Assembly: GCA_030762935.1 (NCBI GenBank)
Contig: CM060895.1
Coordinates: forward strand, 29,006,501-29,070,500
Direction of reading: 5' to 3'
Length of the DNA: 64,000 bases
Source: Hymenopus coronatus
Taxonomy: Eukaryota; Arthropoda; Insecta; Mantodea; Hymenopodidae
Shown: one piece after another, positions 33,914 through 45,889 of the stretch
Position numbering within the stretch: the first letter of the stretch is position 1
Layout of the letters: each line of letters opens with the position of its first letter
Notes under the pieces: model-generated
Seen by the model: the letters and a program-made list of their open reading frames with translations, nothing else
Told to the model about the DNA's origin: nothing
Databases searched by the model: none
Translations under genes and position numbers: made by a program

Positions 33914-34708
33914 CTACTGAGTAATTTCCTCTGTGCCTGATTGGGGTTCTCTTAGCTCCTTCTTGTCCAGATGCGATGTCTTTTCTCCGTCAATCCACAA
34001 TTGGAAATTTCTAATATAAGCTCTTCTTCCCTGGGCTCTTGCTTCTTTCATTTTTTGTACCAAATTTCTTTGCAGAGCTCTCTTCTTAGGTGATAAATCT
34101 TTATTAATAAAAATGTCTGTTCCTTTTAATTTCTTGGCTCTTTTAAGTACTTCATGTACTAATTGGGCTGTTGCAAATTTCACTATAATTGCTCTCTTGC
34201 CAAGTTGTCTTCCAACTCGATAAGCTTCAATAATTTCCCATCTATACAATTCCAAATTCAGCTTTTCCTTCGTTATTTCTAATATTTCTTCTGCTGGCCA
34301 TTTATACCTTCTTTCCTTAACTCCTATGAACCCTAAATTAAATCTTCTCTCCCTTTCTTCCAATCTTTCCATTCTTTCCTTAACCATTTCAACTTCCCTT
34401 CTTGCTTCCTGCACCTCAACTCTAACATCTTCTTTGATATCTGTTGCCATCTTTTCCAGTTGTTTACCTATTTGTTGTTCCATACCTTCTATTTTGTTCA
34501 TTTTCTCAGTCAGGTTTTCCAGCATTGTTATTATATCTGCAGGGCCGGGGTTTACCTCAATTCCTCCAATCACTAACAACAAAGTTATAACACTTGCTAA
34601 AACCAATATGTTTGTCATCTTCTCTCCAAAACTGTGTTTACTATTCACCAATTTTACTTTTCTAAACTGTCCAATTCTTGCTCTATACACTGTAATGTCC
34701 ACTCCCAT
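33914..34708 (-). CDS. LINE ORF1 protein with 2A-like motif and coiled coil
   Basis: Intact 264-residue ORF. Residues 31-56 form a hydrophobic stretch ending GGIEVNPGP (34541-34552 encodes NPGP), a 2A-like ribosome-skipping signature; the usual DxE is GIE here. Residues about 58-120 are a charged coiled coil (MLENLTEKMNKIEGMEQQIG onward). Residues 120-235 follow the pattern of LINE ORF1 RNA-binding proteins: FNLGFIGVKE, IIEAYRVGRQLGKRAIIVKF, then IFINKDLSPKKRALQRNLVQ. The expected role is an RNA-binding chaperone in the ribonucleoprotein particle. Its TAG stop is followed at once by the ATG of ORF2. Confidence 0.85.
   Translation of the reverse strand: MGVDITVYRARIGQFRKVKLVNSKHSFGEKMTNILVLASVITLLLVIGGIEVNPGPADIITMLENLTEKMNKIEGMEQQIGKQLEKMATDIKEDVRVEVQEARREVEMVKERMERLEERERRFNLGFIGVKERRYKWPAEEILEITKEKLNLELYRWEIIEAYRVGRQLGKRAIIVKFATAQLVHEVLKRAKKLKGTDIFINKDLSPKKRALQRNLVQKMKEARAQGRRAYIRNFQLWIDGEKTSHLDKKELREPQSGTEEITQ
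34541..34552 (-). other. 2A-like NPG|P ribosome-skipping site
   Basis: These bases encode Asn-Pro-Gly-Pro preceded by GGIEV and a Leu/Val/Ile-rich run. By analogy with known 2A elements, the ribosome would skip the Gly-Pro bond, releasing a 55-residue leader from the 209-residue ORF1 body. Activity is uncertain because the canonical Asp at the D of DxExNPGP is Gly here. Confidence 0.7.
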
Positions 34709-34921
34709 CGTGACTTAGATCCTTCTTCCTTCACCGCAGGAGCACCTCTCAAAACACAACCTTCCTCTATCACTGCTGGCTTAGCACTCCCCCTTCACAT
34801 ATGCATTAAGACAGACAATGAGAACCATTCATTTCATACAATTCATGGAACCTTAAATACTTAGGAGAAAATCCATAGTCCTTACCTGGGGAATACTCAT
34901 ACTAAACTCATTCATCACTCA

Positions 34922-35168
34922 CTCACGGGCCACACCATGGCCAAGTGGTCAGACCATTCACCTCTCACCTCGACGGCCCAGGTTCAATCCCAAGCGGCCG
35001 CATGTGAGATTTGTGGTGAACAAAGCGGCACAGGGGCAGGTTACATCTGGGTACTCCGGTTTCCCTCGCCATCACATTCCATCAGGGCTCCAACTTCATG
35101 TATAATCAGTGTCATCACCTGCAGTGCCAGAGCAGTAAAAGCGGCCGTTAAACACTACCAAAAAAAAA
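34922..35168 (+). mobile_element. tRNA-derived SINE, family 3
   Basis: The head has box A-like TGGCCAAGTGGTCAGACC and box B-like GGTTCAATCC. The body includes GGGTACTCCGGTTTCCCTCG and AGTAAAAGCGGCCGTTAAAC, with an A-run tail. Duplicated flanks ATCACTCA are at 34914-34921 and 35169-35176. A diverged relative lies at 45890-46150. It lies just upstream of the LINE 5' end. Confidence 0.82.
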
Positions 35169-35179
35169 ATCACTCAGTT

Positions 35180-35835
35180 ATAATTGCTGATTCTTCCTCA
35201 CTTTGATAACCAGAGACATTGACTTGAGTTTGAGGTGAGTATTCATTCACTACAAGACATTAAATAACATTAAGCGCCAGTTCCATAGTCCTTACTTGAG
35301 GGCATTCATACCCAAATCCTACTTGAAACATTATTAATCATGTTGTTAATATTATACAAATGTGCAAAAAATAGCTACAATGTAAATGTTAATGCCATTC
35401 TGCGTAATTTGCTAATTTATGATATTGAGATCATTTAACCAGTGAAGCTAAAGGTTGATAGCTTCCATATCTATTGCAGTCTAGATACACACACTCATGT
35501 ATTATGTGGCACAGTTATCCTATGCATGATATTCAAAAATTTGCAATTGATAGGGTTATGCCAATTATTACTGGGTTTTAAGCCTGTAATACAGAGTTCT
35601 TATTTGATAGCAAATTAATAAGTGCATATTTTTACAACGTGGGTACACTTCAGGCAAAATATAGAGATGAAAACTCATTGTCACCATCACATGACTCAAA
35701 AACAACTGCTCTGAATCTCATTCAAAATTCATTATTGTGATAAAAACAGGAAACACTATCAATAAATAATACTTCCATTGTTCAGATTCAATCTTTTATT
35801 GTTATATAAGTATGTATAATTGCTTTAAAAATCTT
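35180..35835. other. Intronic sequence; direct repeat of LINE 5' flank
   Basis: At 35283-35320, CCATAGTCCTTACTTGAGGG and CATTCATAC resemble 34873-34900 (CCATAGTCCTTACCTGGGGA and ACTCATAC), so the two sides of the SINE carry a related ~60-90 bp motif. The rest is featureless. Confidence 0.4.
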
Positions 35836-35839
35836 GTGT

Positions 35840-36645
<806 letters not shown>

Positions 36646-37930
36646 ACTATCTCTTAACCTTTATCTGATAGAGAATCACATGAATTGTTAGTTGCATTGT
36701 TAAATGAAGTTAAGTCATTATTTAGGAATCAGACCTAGGACTTAGTGTTGAGATCTGAAGCTAAAGATGTAATTGAAAATCATTTTGTATTTGAAAGAAT
36801 GGTTTTCTAGAAAATAATAAAACAAGATTTGTTGCTAAAGGATATCCCCAAAACTATGGAAGGGATTATACGAAAGATTTGCTCCATTGATTGGATTTTA
36901 TTTGCATGGCTATTGCATTTGCTGTTAGGAATTAAATGAAGATTTGTCAATATGATGCCACAGATTCCTATCTTAATGGTATTCTGGATGAAAATGTGTT
37001 ATTGGAATTGCCCAATAAGATAGAGGAAGTACTGAAGCACTTCATTCAAAAGAGTCAAAATCTAGAAACAGTCTACAAAGCAAAAGTCATGTTGAAAGAT
37101 TATCAACACTGAACTTGGTTTACTACATGTAGAAGGTGCATATGGTTTCAACAAGTAAGACTATATATACATGAAGAATCAAGATAAGAAACAAATGATC
37201 AAGTATATATTGATGAGATTCTGATAATGTGTCAAAATAATGGGGTAATTGCCATCTTCGGAATAGTCTGAATGATGTTTTCCATTTGAAGGATCTATGA
37301 AACATTTTGTGGGAATGGATTTCACATTGATGTTGATAAAAGTTTGCTGAGTCAAAAGACAGACATTTAAGATATCCTCTGTTGTTTCAATATGTATGAA
37401 AGTAAATGGTGTTTTATTTATGGATGCTCTTTAACTACTGTGGTTCTCAGCATCCCATTGTAGTCTTAAAACTTATCAAAGTTTATGTATGGACCAATTC
37501 TGATGGGAATAAGCCATCTTAATGTGAGTTTATTGGATATCTGCTGTATCTTTCAATAACGGCATGACCAGACATGGCCCACACAGTTAGTGCTCTTAGC
37601 CAATTCAATAAATGTTTTGGCAAATCACATTGGGTAGCAGTAAAAAAAGTTCTACGCTACATGAGAGGATTCATCGACTTGGTTATCAACTACAATTTTG
37701 ATGAAGGTTCAATTGCAGGTTATGTGGATGCTGATTATGGAAGTTTAATTGATGTCAGATGCTCATTCACTGTATAAGTTTTCATTATGAGCAGTGGTCC
37801 AGTTGCTTGGTATTCCAAAAACCAACAAATAGTGGCTAAATCAGCTAATGAGGCAGAAAATGGTATTTAATGATACTGTTAAGGAACATATTCCTACATT
37901 TGTATTTGTAATTTCTTAGCTGAGCTCAGA

Positions 37931-40900
37931 CAGTGATGCCAACCATAGCAGAATTTTTCTACGCATAGTGAAATTTGAGCCTTCGGGAGACATTGTGGAG
38001 AGAAACGAAAAAGTGGGAAAATGTAGTGGCCAACTTATCATAAACTCCAATGCCCTGTGTTAGTCAATTATGCTGAGGGAATTAGGCTCAAGGAATCTCT
38101 CATGTGAAAGATAAGTTGATAATGTAAGTACCAGGCCTGACAGTATTTATAAACATATTCAATAATCAGTATACAGATAGCTAATGCTTTTCAAAAAGTT
38201 TATGCAAGCTATGATAACTTATTCTATACCTTGGGCAGCATGATGAAACTTTCACTCATCACAGCCACAGGTCTTGTTTCAAGTTATAATATCACACTGT
38301 CAGCTTGCCTACTAAAATATTAGATTAAATCAAATAGTGTGTTACCTTTGATTGTTACTAATTATAATTTATAATGAGTGATAAAGGGTACTCCACCCCT
38401 AAGAAAAAAAGGGAATTCCGCGGAGAATTGTCGAAAGATGAGAAGAAAGTGAGAAAACAGTTGTTTTTGGACAAGTGTTTGAAAGAAGATATTTTTTCAA
38501 AATAGTTACAACCAGTTACAGAAGACAGTGCAAAAGCAAAATGCAGCGCATGAAGTGTTCTTTTGGGGGTAAAAAAAAGTGATCATTTGAAACAAAGTGA
38601 AAGCCAGGAACACAAGAAGAATCTATAAGCTACTGATAATACAAACATTTCTCAGGTAATTAGTAAATTAATATATTTATATTTTACTGAGGAACTAAAT
38701 GCATTTTAATTTGATTTTTCATTTAATCAATAGATGCATTTTCGTCACTAAAATAGGCCAAAATTACCATAAAGAAGCTATAATTTTTTTTTTCTATGAC
38801 TGATAGTAATGACACTCATAATTATGATAATTTTCTTATTTAAAATAATAAATTGGTATAATAAACAAAATATACAGTACCACCAATTCTTTTGTTTCTT
38901 ACTTTACAGATATTTCCCACAGTAAAAGAAGACAAAAGTGCTACCGTTGCTGACATAAGATTTAGTTTGTTAGTTGCCGCCCATAATTTCAGTTTCAGTT
39001 CCATTCAGCATATTGTTGAAGTGTCTAAATTGAATTAAAGATTCAGCAATTGCCAAGAATGTTACTCAAGGACGCACTGAATGTACAAGTATTATTCAAA
39101 ATGTTCTCTCTTCAAAAATCAAGGATGATTTAAGTAAAGAGTTGAAAGATAGTGAATGAATGATCTATCCTCGTTGATGAGAGCACAGATATCAGTAATA
39201 CATAGCTGCTTTGTGTGTTAGTAAGATATATTCATAATAAGGAAATGAAAACCTAACTTCTTGATTTGGTTCCCATTGGTAGCGATGAAGGTACTGCAAA
39301 GAGTCTTTATAATTTGTTCAAAAAATGCCTTGCAACAACAGATGTCAATATAGAGAATGTCGTAGGCTTTTGTTCTGACAATGCCAATGTTATGCTAGGC
39401 AACAAGGAGTCCTTTAAAACTCACCTTCTTAACGACAATCCACAAATATTTTTTAATGGTTGCGTATGTCATTCAGCACACCTAGTTGCTGTAGCAGCAT
39501 CGCGAGCGATTCCTGCATATGTTGAAGTATTGTTGCAAAGTGTGTCCAATTATTTTTCCCATTCCCCTAAAAGGCAGAGTATCTTAGAAGAATTCCAAAA
39601 ATTTGTGCATGCTTCTGTATTAAAGATGTTAAGTCCCTTTCAAACAAGGTGGCTGGCATTATCAAATTGTGTTAATTGTGTACTTCAACAATGGGGTGTT
39701 CTTTTTGAGTTGTTTAGAGTGGCAGCTATTGAAGACAAAAATCCAGTGGGCAGTATGATATTTTCTGAACTTCAGAATCCCTATCTGAAGGCATATCTTT
39801 ACTTTTTGAATCATGTTTTGCCAATTTTTAATCAGTTCAATGCAATGTTCCACTCTCAGAATGTTCTCGTGCAAGATTTGTACCCCGAAAGTAGGAGATT
39901 TGTTAGATTTTGTAAGATCTTCCTGTTTCTCAAAGGATGAAAAGTTGAACACATTAAATGTTTTTGATCCTCATGCCTTCCTTCCAGTAGAAGAGGTAAA
40001 TGTTGGTCAGGATACTAAGGAAATGCTCACAGAATGCCATGAGAGTGATAAAGAACAATTCAAACTTGTCTGTGTTAAATTTTATTAGAAGTGGGTGAGT
40101 GAATCGTATAGAAGGTTCCCAGTCAACAAGATTTTCAGGAATATGTCATTCTTTATTCCAAGCAATGCTTTAGCCCAAGACACAGAGAAAAAGTACATGT
40201 TTCGGGACTTGCAAATAATAATATGATAGGAAAGTTAGTAGTAAAGAAACATTGCAAGAATTTCAGAAACTAAGTTCTTACTTTTCTGAAGAAGAAAAAG
40301 AAAAGTTAATTAAATCAAGCAGTACTCTTGCCTTCTGGTGCAGAGTAGGAGAAATAAAAAATTTTGAAGGGCCGTATGTCTTCTCAAATATTTCAAAATT
40401 GGCTAAACTTACACTTGTGTTGCCACATGGAAACGCTGATGTGGAAAGAGTGTTTTCCATGATGACTGACATCAAATCCAAAAAAAGGAACAGACTAGAG
40501 CCTCAAATTCTGAGTGACCTCCTAAGAGTAAAAATCGATCTTCAAAACAAAGGCAATTGTTCGATCTCATACCCAATAACTGACGAACATGTAAATAAAT
40601 TTGGGAAATCCATGTACAATTTTTCAAGAAGTGCTACAGTGACAACAGAATCGTCCGACAGTGATGACTCTTAAACTACTTTAACCAGCCTGTGCAGTTC
40701 CTCTTTCAGTTATTTGTAGTGATAGTTATTGTTTATTTTATTACATTACGCCCCTAATAGACTTGACCCAACTATCTACTACAACAACATCATCATAATC
40801 ACGTAAGCCATCGTCTTGGTCATTTGGAACGTCATAGAAAAGGTATATTGTAACCATTTTTATGGAAATTTAATGTGTGTATTTTTGTAGCAGAATGTAG

Positions 40901-40954
40901 CGGAATTTTGCGCGACCTATAGCAATATTCAATGGTTTTTGGTTGGCGACACTG
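37931..40954 (+). mobile_element. hAT DNA transposon inserted in the copia relic
   Basis: The ends are CAGTGATGCCAACCA (37931) and GGTTGGCGACACTG (to 40954), an imperfect inverted pair starting CAGTG as in many hAT elements. Length 3024 bp. The flanks AGCTCAGA (37923-37930) and A-CTTAGA (40955-40961) fit a mutated 8-bp target duplication. The copia frame continues across the insertion when one target copy is removed. The element carries one degraded transposase gene. Confidence 0.8.
38374..40674 (+). pseudogene. hAT transposase with a probable intron
   Basis: The start reads MSDKGYSTPKKKREFRGELS, followed by a degenerate zinc-binding region near 38535. A likely intron with GT..AG ends spans 38656-38909, then VKEDKSATVADIRFSLLVAA. 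The core has DESTDIS (first Asp region), the clean ORF 39266-39940 with GFCSDNANVMLG, CVCHSAHLVA, FQTRWLAL, and the C-terminal dimerisation domain in 40252-40674 with LPHGNADVERVFSMMTDIKS then KKRNRLEPQILSDLL. Frame changes occur at about 39940-40252, with stops upstream of 39266. Inactive. Confidence 0.85.
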
Positions 40955-41565
40955 ACTTAGACTAGTCACCATGGAGCCAAAAACCTTATTTATGACAATT
41001 TTGGTGCACAGAAATTGGACATAAATACAATTTTTCATGACCGAACCAAGCATATAGATGTTCATCATTATTTTGTTAGGGAGTCATAGAGCTGAAGATG
41101 TAAAATTGGCCAATCAATTGATGAATTGCATCTGAGAATATGTCAGCAGATATACTAACAAAAACTCTAAGTGAAAGCACTAACAAGTGTGGAATGCCAA
41201 GAATGCTCAAGTACATATCAGCAAGTTCAGCAAAAGTGTACTTTTGCTCCATATCCCTGAGTACCTACCTATTTAAATGCTTCAGTGTAGTGTTGCTTTG
41301 TATTGAAGATAAATGGGAAATAAGATATAGGTAACTTAATTGCCAGACACTTAGGTAAAACAATTACCATATGGTGGCTTAGTTCAAAGTTGAGTGAATT
41401 GTTTACAGCTGGTTAACTGTTCTTATTCACATCACGTTGCAGTGTACAAAACCAACAACTTCAGGCCAATGCCAATATAAACCCCTCAGCATTAGTTGTC
41501 AGATGTAAGAAGAAGCAACAAATGGTGGTACTATTTGATTTTAAGTTAAGTATAACATTGTTCTT

Positions 41566-41806
41566 GCACACCTGGGTAGTGTGGTGGTAGCGTGTCTGCC
41601 TCACATTCAACAGGTCATGAGTTCGAATCTCACTTAAGGTGAGTTACCCGAGTAAGGTTCTTTTCAGGGTTTTCCCTTATCCTGAGAAGACGAATGTCGA
41701 GTAACTTTAAGCTCCATGGACCCCGATATCATTTGAGCATCATTTCACCAATTTTATTCATCGTATGACCAATCAGGTTAAAGGACGTTAAGCTACAAAA
41801 AAAAAT
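41566..41806 (+). mobile_element. tRNA-derived SINE, family 4
   Basis: The head has GTAGTGTGGTGGTAGCGTGT (box A-like) and GAGTTCGAATCTC (box B). The body includes CCCTTATCCTGAGAAGACGA and GGTTAAAGGACGTTAAGCTA, with an A tail. The 9-bp duplication ATTGTTCTT is at 41557-41565 and 41807-41815. Length 241 bp. Confidence 0.85.
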
Positions 41807-42179
41807 ATTGTTCTTAAGATGTTCTAAGGAAGGGGAGAAAAAGTTTGTCCATCTCCAGGTTTGAACTTGATTTCTTAGATTTAATCAGGTCCACAGTCAA
41901 TCTGCCTAACCATGCAGCCAAAGCAGAGCTATCAAAATTTTCCTATATTTCTTTAGTCATTTGCCACAAACTCTTATCCATTGCAGTGGTGTGCACAGCC
42001 ATGTGTCTCTACAACTAAGCAATTTTGGTAATGGAAAATTTAGCAATGCTTCTTCAGAGGGCTAAAAGACAAGACTGTTTTAAGCTCTAGTTCATTTCTA
42101 ATGGAGACTATTTACACATTTTGTACTGATTATGATTTATCTCTAATTACTTTGAATATACATGCATAACAGAACCCTT

Positions 42180-42550
42180 TATGAGTAAACTCCACTATAA
42201 TGGCATTAAATTGTATAATAAACTCCCCGCATTCTTTAAGTAATTACCAAGCATTGCCATTTTTAGGAAGGGATGTTTTTATTCTGTAAATGGATATCTG
42301 GAAACTGTCTAGTTAATTCATTTTGTTATGCAATGTATTATACTTTGAAATCATTAAACCATGCTTTGATGTTGTAATTCATTGTAAATAGAAACATCTT
42401 ATACTTTTAATTCTTCATTAATTTACTTTCATTGATCTGTACATACTAAAGTTATTTATATATGTAATATTGCATTATTGTAATTGATGTATTTGCCGAT
42501 ATATCTGTAATGTAATTCTATGGTGAATAATTGAACTGAATTGAATCGGT
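42180..42550 (+). pseudogene. LINE 3' end fragment
   Basis: The + strand gives KLHYNGIKLYNKLPAFFK, the conserved ISxKLYNxLP-type stretch near the C-terminus of Jockey/CR1 ORF2, then a short tail with VNGYLET. The 3' UTR ends at the ATTGAACTGAATTGAATC run near 42545. The rest of the element is missing. Confidence 0.6.
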
Positions 42551-42849
42551 AACTTCAGCTCACAGCTCAAATTAATTGACTTGGAAATAGTCAGTAAAAT
42601 TTATGCAGCACTATTCATTTAAACTCTGAGATATATACATATGCAGCTACTGGATTCTAGAACTAGAATATTATGTTTATCTAACAATGTTACATTTTTG
42701 CTAGACTATACTCTTCTAGAACACCCAAAACTGTACGTAATTCACTTTAATTAAGGGATATTGATGCATGTATCATTAGATTCACAATCTGGTTCAGAAC
42801 ACAGACTTAAGGGAACAGATGAAGATAGTGCATACATTTTAATGAAGAC

Positions 42850-43716
42850 ATGTTTACTTTCTCTATACGTACTATGTACATAGCGTATAGAGAAGGTATT
42901 GCACTCCACCCAAAAATGTGATGCCGAAATTTCACCGGAAATGTGTATCCAAAAAGTGCATTTTCAGAAAAAGGTCTGTGTGCGTGTGTGCATGTGCGTG
43001 CGTGTGTCCACAATAACTAAAAAACGAAAAGTCGGTAAAATACCAAACTTGGTATTTAAGTTTAGTATCTTCGAGGGATGTGACACAAAGATTTTGAGAA
43101 AAATACCCCCATCTCAAACTACCCTTTAGATACAATTTTTTTTGAAAATTTTGATTTTTTAAAAAATGGCTCTTAACGATTTTGATTAAAATATTGTATA
43201 TAAAAGATATTTATCTGATAAATAAAAGTTTTATCTTGAATTTTCTGGGAATAATCTCTGAAGACTACTTTATTCTGGATGAATTTTACGGAATTTTGCA
43301 TAACTGCTAAACCGTAAGAGATAGACAAAAACTTATCACACAAATGTTGAGCATGTTAAAACACACAATTTATGTTATATACATTTCTCTCGTGAAATTG
43401 ATTTTTTTTTACTTATTCCTGGTTTTTGATTTCACCTTTAAAAAAACATACTTTTCTCACACAGGAGTTTGTCAACTCCTATCCATACAAACAAAGGAGC
43501 TTCAGTCACGTAGCAACCAGCTTTTGACTATCACTTTAACCTATGGTACTCCTTTATTTCCCTTCTACTTACAAGGAAGCAAATAATAAGACTATTTCTG
43601 CTAATTTTTTCTCGATTAGCATGAAGCAAATAGAAGCATAAGCTTTTTAACAATATTTTCTTGCAGAGATATAGAGAAAGTCATGTGAATGGAACACATC
43701 AGGTTTTTTTCATTAT
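42850..43716 (+). repeat. RepA copy 7 (best preserved)
   Basis: The 5' end is ACTTTCTCTATACGTACTAT then GTACATAGCGTATAGAGAAG, itself a small palindrome. It is followed by GGTATTGCACTCCACCCAAA, ATTTCACCGGAAATG, a TG tract, CTAAAAAACGAAAAGTCGG, ATACCAAACTTGGTATTTAA, CTCAAACTACCCTTTAGAT, AATTTTCTGGGAATAATCTC, ACACACAATTTATG, GTAGCAACCAGCTTTTGACT, and the 3' end ATAGAGAAAGTCATGTGAAT then GGAACACATCAG. About 860 bp; no ORF. Confidence 0.85.
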
Positions 43717-44191
43717 TATTCAAATAGCATACACTAAGTATGGAAAAATACACATTAACCTGCAACTTATGACAATAGCAAATATATTTATTATAATGCT
43801 GATTGTATTTATGCATTGGTAAGCCTTAAAACTCATAATTCCTGTATGAGAGTTACAGATGCCATACTAGCAGTGCTATACATATTAAAATGTAGTTAAA
43901 ATTAAGGGTTTGTTTCCTTGTGAAACACCTAACAATTATCTATTATTTTTACATAAATCAACCTCTGAAAATTGGGATGAAATCATTGACCCTATAGCAA
44001 TATCTTTCTACTAAGTCTCTAAATTTGATGTCTAGCATATAAATGTGTAGGTACATGCATATTTGATACTAATACCAATTTTCAAAGAAAGTATATGGTG
44101 ACTGGGATTATCACCCCTCAATTTTACAATAAAATTATAATGAATTTTATACATGAATAATTAATACAGAAACAAATTTTTCTTTCAAAAG

Positions 44192-44372
44192 GAGCAGAAG
44201 CATTTCTAAAGGAGAGAAGTTTTCATGGAATCATGTTGGATACTTTATTTGAAACCCAGAGTGAATGGAAAGAAATACTATTTAATGTCCTGGAGGAAGG
44301 TATAAGATCTGGAGCAGTTCAGCCTCTTAACAGGACAGTGTTTGCAGATGATGAACTGGAGAAAGCTTTCAG
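44192..44372 (+). CDS. FASN: Fatty acid synthase exon (end of enoyl reductase)
   Basis: The acceptor is TTTCAAAAG|GA and the donor TTTCAG|GTAAAT; 181 nt, phase 1 to 2. It encodes AEAFLKERSFHGIMLDTLFE, then LEEGIRSGAVQPLNRTVF and DELEKAFR. The FHGIxLDxLF and GIRxGxVxPL motifs mark the last part of the ER domain. The expected next stretch (a GKHIGKV-type motif) and the ketoreductase domain were not found in the remaining 19.6 kb, so that intron runs past the window. Confidence 0.95.
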
Positions 44373-44650
44373 GTAAATGATTGGATGTTTTTGTGTCATT
44401 TCCATTACAATAATAGCTATTTTATTGTCATTTTAATTGCACTTAGTTTTATCTAAGAATGTATTGATTGATTAAACTGAATACTTACTTGATTTGCAGC
44501 TTATTTTGTTTGGGACAGCAAGAGCATTTAAAAATATTTACCAAATAGCTTATGTGTAAACAAATATTGTTGCATGCTGTGATTCATTATGCTATTTGTA
44601 CTTCTTAAGTAGGCCATATTATAATTTAAGCTGATTTACCAACTGTAACT

Positions 44651-44905
44651 TTTTTTTTTTTACATCTAAAGTCATATCGGGGGCTTCGAATTAGAAACAA
44701 CTTGTTGTCTATAGGTTTACGTTGGGTTTAAACCATTTTATTTCCTCAAACACGCACACATTCACTCTTACATACATACTTCCAGACTCTGTGGACGGTA
44801 GGGAATAATTCTGGTTAAAGAAAAATTCTCTGCCCCAGCCGAGAATCAAACCCGGGACCTCCGGGTGAGAAGTCAGCTCGCTGACCACTCGACCACGGAG
44901 GCAGT
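44651..44905 (-). mobile_element. tRNA-derived SINE, family 1
   Basis: The minus strand starts at 44905 with TGCCTCCGTGGTCGAGTGGT (box A-like) and has GGTTTGATTCTC (box B-like), then a body shared with 47468-47786 and a tail ending in T-run sequence (plus strand 44651-44662). The 11-bp duplication CAACTGTAACT is at 44640-44650 and 44906-44916. Confidence 0.87.
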
Positions 44906-44949
44906 CAACTGTAACTGTTCTTTTAAACATATGCGTATTAAAATCACCC

Positions 44950-45785
44950 ACTACTTTATTACTTTCTGTATACATACAATGTACATAGTTTATAGAGAAG
45001 CTATTGTATTATACCAAGAATTCACCAGAAATAGATGTTTTGAGTCACCCTGAATCCAAAAAAAAAAAAAAAAAAAAAAGCATTTTCAGAAAAGTGTGTG
45101 TGTGTGTACAGCATAACTCAAAAATGAAAAGACGGTTAAATACTAAACTTGGTATTTAAGTTTGATATCGTCCAAGGATGCGACATAAAGATTTTAAAAA
45201 AAATCTCCCCACCTCAAACTACCCTTCACATGGAAAAATTGTTGAACATTTTGATTTTCTCAAAAAGGACTAACAATTTTGAATAAAATATTGTATATTA
45301 AAGAAATTTACCTGACAAATAAAATGTATGTCTTGAATTTTCTGGGAATAGCCTCTGAAGACTACTTTATTTTGGATGAATTTTATGGAATTTTGCATAA
45401 TTGCTAAACTGTAAGAGATAGACAAAATCTTATCACACAAAAAATGTAGAGCACATTAAAACACACAATTTATGTTACATACATTTTTTTCTTCGAGTTG
45501 ATTGTTTTTTTTTTTAAATATTCCTTGTTTTTGGTTTCAGCTTTGAAAAACATCCTTTTCTGATACAGGAATTTGTCAACTCCTGTGCACACAAACAATG
45601 GAACTTAAGTCACTTAGTAACCAGCTTTTGACTTTAACCTATACTAGTCCCTTATTTCACTTCTACTAACAAGGAAGCAAGTAATAAGACTATTTCTTCA
45701 TTAGATGAAGTAAATAGAATAATTTGTTGCAAAGATGTAGAGAAAGTCATGTGAATGGAGCACATCAGATTTTTTTTAGTAGGTT
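44950..45785 (+). repeat. RepA copy 8
   Basis: The 5' end has ACTTTCTGTATACATACAAT then GTACATAGTTTATAGAGAAG. A pure A run lies at 45058-45079 inside the CTGAATCCAAAAA zone. Shared landmarks include ACTTGGTATTTAAGTTTGAT, ACCTCAAACTACCCTTCACA, ATTTTCTGGGAATAGCCTCT and the 3' end GTAGAGAAAGTCATGTGAAT. It is closest to copy 7 in its 3' half. Confidence 0.8.
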
Positions 45786-45889
45786 AATGCTTTTAAAATG
45801 CTATTTTGATTAGCACTTTAGAGACATGTACTTACAATAAGCTGGAACAATTTTCGATCATCATTGCAGATAATATGCCATCCCTATTA

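Larger units (their letters stand above)
29953..34860 (-). mobile_element. Near full-length non-LTR retrotransposon (LINE)
   Basis: On the minus strand the order is 5' UTR (34860-34709), ORF1 (34708-33914), ORF2 with APE endonuclease, RT and C-terminal zinc motif (33913 to about 30058), a short 3' UTR with a GACCGGT/ACCGGTC hairpin (about 29996-30029), and an (AAAT)n tail at 29953-29972. Length about 4.9 kb. I place it in the Jockey/CR1 supergroup in the broad sense. ORF1 is intact while ORF2 is broken, so it is no longer autonomous. Confidence 0.88.
36725..41340 (+). pseudogene. Ty1/copia-type retrotransposon pol relic, split by a hAT element
   Basis: Left of the insertion the broken pol frame shows the start of the RT (VAKGYPQNYGRDYTKD near 36830), DATDSYLNGILDENVLLELP near 36955, and the late RT/RNase H part in the clean ORF 37574-37777 (FNKCFGKSHWVAVKKVLRYM, AGYVDADYG), then KSANEAEN near 37845. 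Right of it, 40985-41210 resumes with the next RNase H block (IYDNFGAQK, FHDRTKHIDVHHYFVRE) and SADILTKTLSE, the usual copia ending. Stops and shifts make it inactive. No LTR was recognised. Confidence 0.82.

Noticed and set aside
31337..34708. Plus-strand open frames opposite the large LINE
   Set aside because: They are mirror frames of the well-supported minus-strand ORF1 and ORF2.
41566..41645. Possible functional tRNA gene (box A and box B)
   Set aside because: No acceptor stem closes, and the sequence continues into a SINE body with an A tail and target duplication.
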